Part shown: piece by piece, positions 6,702-7,533 of the stretch
How the letters are laid out: every line of letters begins with the position of its first letter
How positions within the stretch are numbered: position 1 is the first letter of the stretch
DNA from: an uncultured Bacteroidota bacterium
GTDB taxonomy: Bacteria; Bacteroidota; Bacteroidia; 2-12-FULL-35-15
NCBI GenBank assembly: GCA_903889605.1
Contig: CAISYK010000704.1
Location: forward strand, 1 to 7,533
Length of the DNA stretch: 7,533 bases
Reading direction: 5' to 3'
Translations under genes and position numbers: made by a program
Notes under the pieces: model-generated
Database searches by the model: none
What the model saw: the letters and a program-made list of their open reading frames with translations, nothing else
What the model was told of the DNA's origin: nothing

Positions 6702-6828
6702 CAGATAACTAATAAAAAAACGAATTTGCGAATCTGTGTACTCATACCCTTTTTCGTAAATTCGTTCTTAAAATCACCTATCTGTATTCGAAATACATAT
6801 TTGTAAATTCGCACAGATTTGTTATCTG
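6702..6828. repeat. Compound inverted-repeat region between chaperone genes
   Basis: The 148-base gap between two same-strand genes (6684-6831) is bounded by a perfect 8-base inverted pair, CAGATAAC at 6702-6709 and GTTATCTG at 6821-6828. Inside, AATCTGTG (6731-6738) is complementary to CACAGATT (6812-6819), CGAATTT (6721-6727) to AAATTCG (6805-6811), and TGTATT/AATACA form a small hairpin at 6783-6797 with a CGA loop. Words such as AAATCTGTGCGAATTT look like dispersed Bacteroidota intergenic repeats, but copy number cannot be judged from one window. No target-site duplication is seen, so a mobile element is not claimed. Confidence 0.5.
6711..6766 (-). terminator. Candidate intrinsic terminator after the foldase gene
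   Basis: On the - strand a 14-base arm (rc of 6753-6766, AACGAATTTACGAA) pairs with TTCGCAAATTCGTT (rc of 6719-6732) with a single A.C mismatch around a 20-base loop. The stem runs directly into a T-tract (rc of 6711-6720). It lies about 65 bases past the foldase stop. The stem is AT-rich, so strength is uncertain. It ends only about 28 bases before the TTG at 6683 of the next gene, so if it terminates efficiently that gene needs readthrough or a promoter overlapping the hairpin. Confidence 0.5.
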
Positions 6829-6831
6829 TAA

Positions 6832-7533
6832 TTATTTAATTGTAGCAAGGACGTTTTTATCAATCGTCACAGCATATTTTTTCTTTAATTCAGAAAGCCA
6901 TTGTTTTTCTAAATAATTTTGATAATCGGCAGTAACCATTCCTTTTGAATCCAAATATGTTTTTGGACCAGAAGGTATTATTTTATTTATTGACACAATC
7001 ACAATTTTTTTGTCTTTTTCAGAAACGATGTCAGCTGAAATGGCTTGAGACCAATTTTTATCAACGAACTCATTTTCACCTTTATTAAATAAGCGGGTTT
7101 CAACCTGAAGGTTTAATTGTGAATCTTTGTTTACTTCGGCTAAGATATCTTTTTCAGGTTTATTATCTTTTAAGTAACTGCGGACAGTACTAGCAACTGA
7201 TGCATCAGAACAGCTGTAAACAGATCCATCGGCACGCTCATCCCATTTATAATTAGTTTTATTTTTTTCATAAAAATCTTTCGAACCAGTTGTATCTTTT
7301 ACTGCTTTAGACCAAACTTTTTGATCAGTTAATTCAAACAATAAAATGCCGTCATGGTATTCTTCCATTAGAGCCTTAAATTCGGGATATTTTTGATCCA
7401 AACGAGATTCTTCGTATGCTACTGCCATTTCATCAACAAATTGACTATACAGCTGATTTATGAGCATTTTCTCATCCATTTTAGCGCGTTTACTTTGGTG
7501 AAGTGAGATAAAATTAGCAAAATCGTTTTGTGT
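6832..7533 (-). CDS. PpiC/SurA-type peptidyl-prolyl isomerase, C-terminal part (gene cut by window edge)
   Basis: The frame is open without a stop to the right edge, giving 233 visible residues. The ATG at 7479 is internal: 18 codons upstream of it (TQNDFANFISLHQSKRAK) continue the same helical protein, so the true start lies outside the window. The visible part matches the C-terminal region of large Bacteroidota periplasmic foldases, with KYPEFKALMEEYHDGILLFE followed by TDQKVWSKAVKDTTG, then FYEKNKTNYKWDERADGSVY. Family members carry the N-terminal SurA domain and parvulin repeats before this, presumably off the edge. The tail (LEKQWLSELKKKYAVTIDKN) is the usual last helix and strand. It is the first visible gene of the - strand chaperone cluster and is followed by a candidate terminator. 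The role is inferred to be folding or chaperoning of exported proteins in the periplasm. Confidence 0.85.
   Translation of the reverse strand, partial: TQNDFANFISLHQSKRAKMDEKMLINQLYSQFVDEMAVAYEESRLDQKYPEFKALMEEYHDGILLFELTDQKVWSKAVKDTTGSKDFYEKNKTNYKWDERADGSVYSCSDASVASTVRSYLKDNKPEKDILAEVNKDSQLNLQVETRLFNKGENEFVDKNWSQAISADIVSEKDKKIVIVSINKIIPSGPKTYLDSKGMVTADYQNYLEKQWLSELKKKYAVTIDKNVLATIK

Overview
The window reads as a low-GC chromosomal segment of a member of the Bacteroidota. The evidence is AT-rich intergenic DNA, start codons without Shine-Dalgarno sequences, a TAnnTTTG -7 promoter box, signal peptides ending in a Bacteroidota-style 'AQ', and a large secreted protein of the LRR + SdrD_B type familiar from that phylum. 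The exact order cannot be named from this sequence.

Layout. On the + strand at the left edge is one small secreted protein of unknown function (76-915), with a good promoter box at 7-14. A 257-bp convergent gap (916-1172) follows; it holds only a possible decayed reading frame. Everything else lies on the - strand, read right to left: the 3' part of a PpiC/SurA-type foldase (gene runs off the right edge, 6832-7533); a 148-bp intergenic region with a terminator-like hairpin inside a larger inverted repeat; a SurA-like lipoprotein with no recognisable isomerase signature (5802-6683); a two-parvulin SurA homologue (4385-5821); a MoxR-type AAA+ ATPase (3336-4298); and a secreted leucine-rich-repeat protein (1173-3239).

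How the genes fit together. The three adjacent SurA-family proteins look like an envelope chaperone cluster for outer-membrane or exported proteins, with MoxR as a cytoplasmic ATPase partner or neighbour. The LRR protein is probably an exported adhesin-like protein rather than a member of the cluster. It appears to have lost its C-terminus, including the region where relatives usually carry a type IX secretion sorting domain.

Main points for a second look: (1) a clean 60-bp/20-residue LRR array organised in a seven-unit, 420-bp higher-order repeat; (2) truncation of that protein at a characteristic boundary; (3) a SurA homologue that by eye lacks the parvulin histidines in both isomerase domains; (4) mutually exclusive RNA pairings around a terminator hairpin between two chaperone genes; (5) a lipoprotein gene with no ATG before its lipobox. 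I see no convincing new defence, mobile or RNA-based system here.
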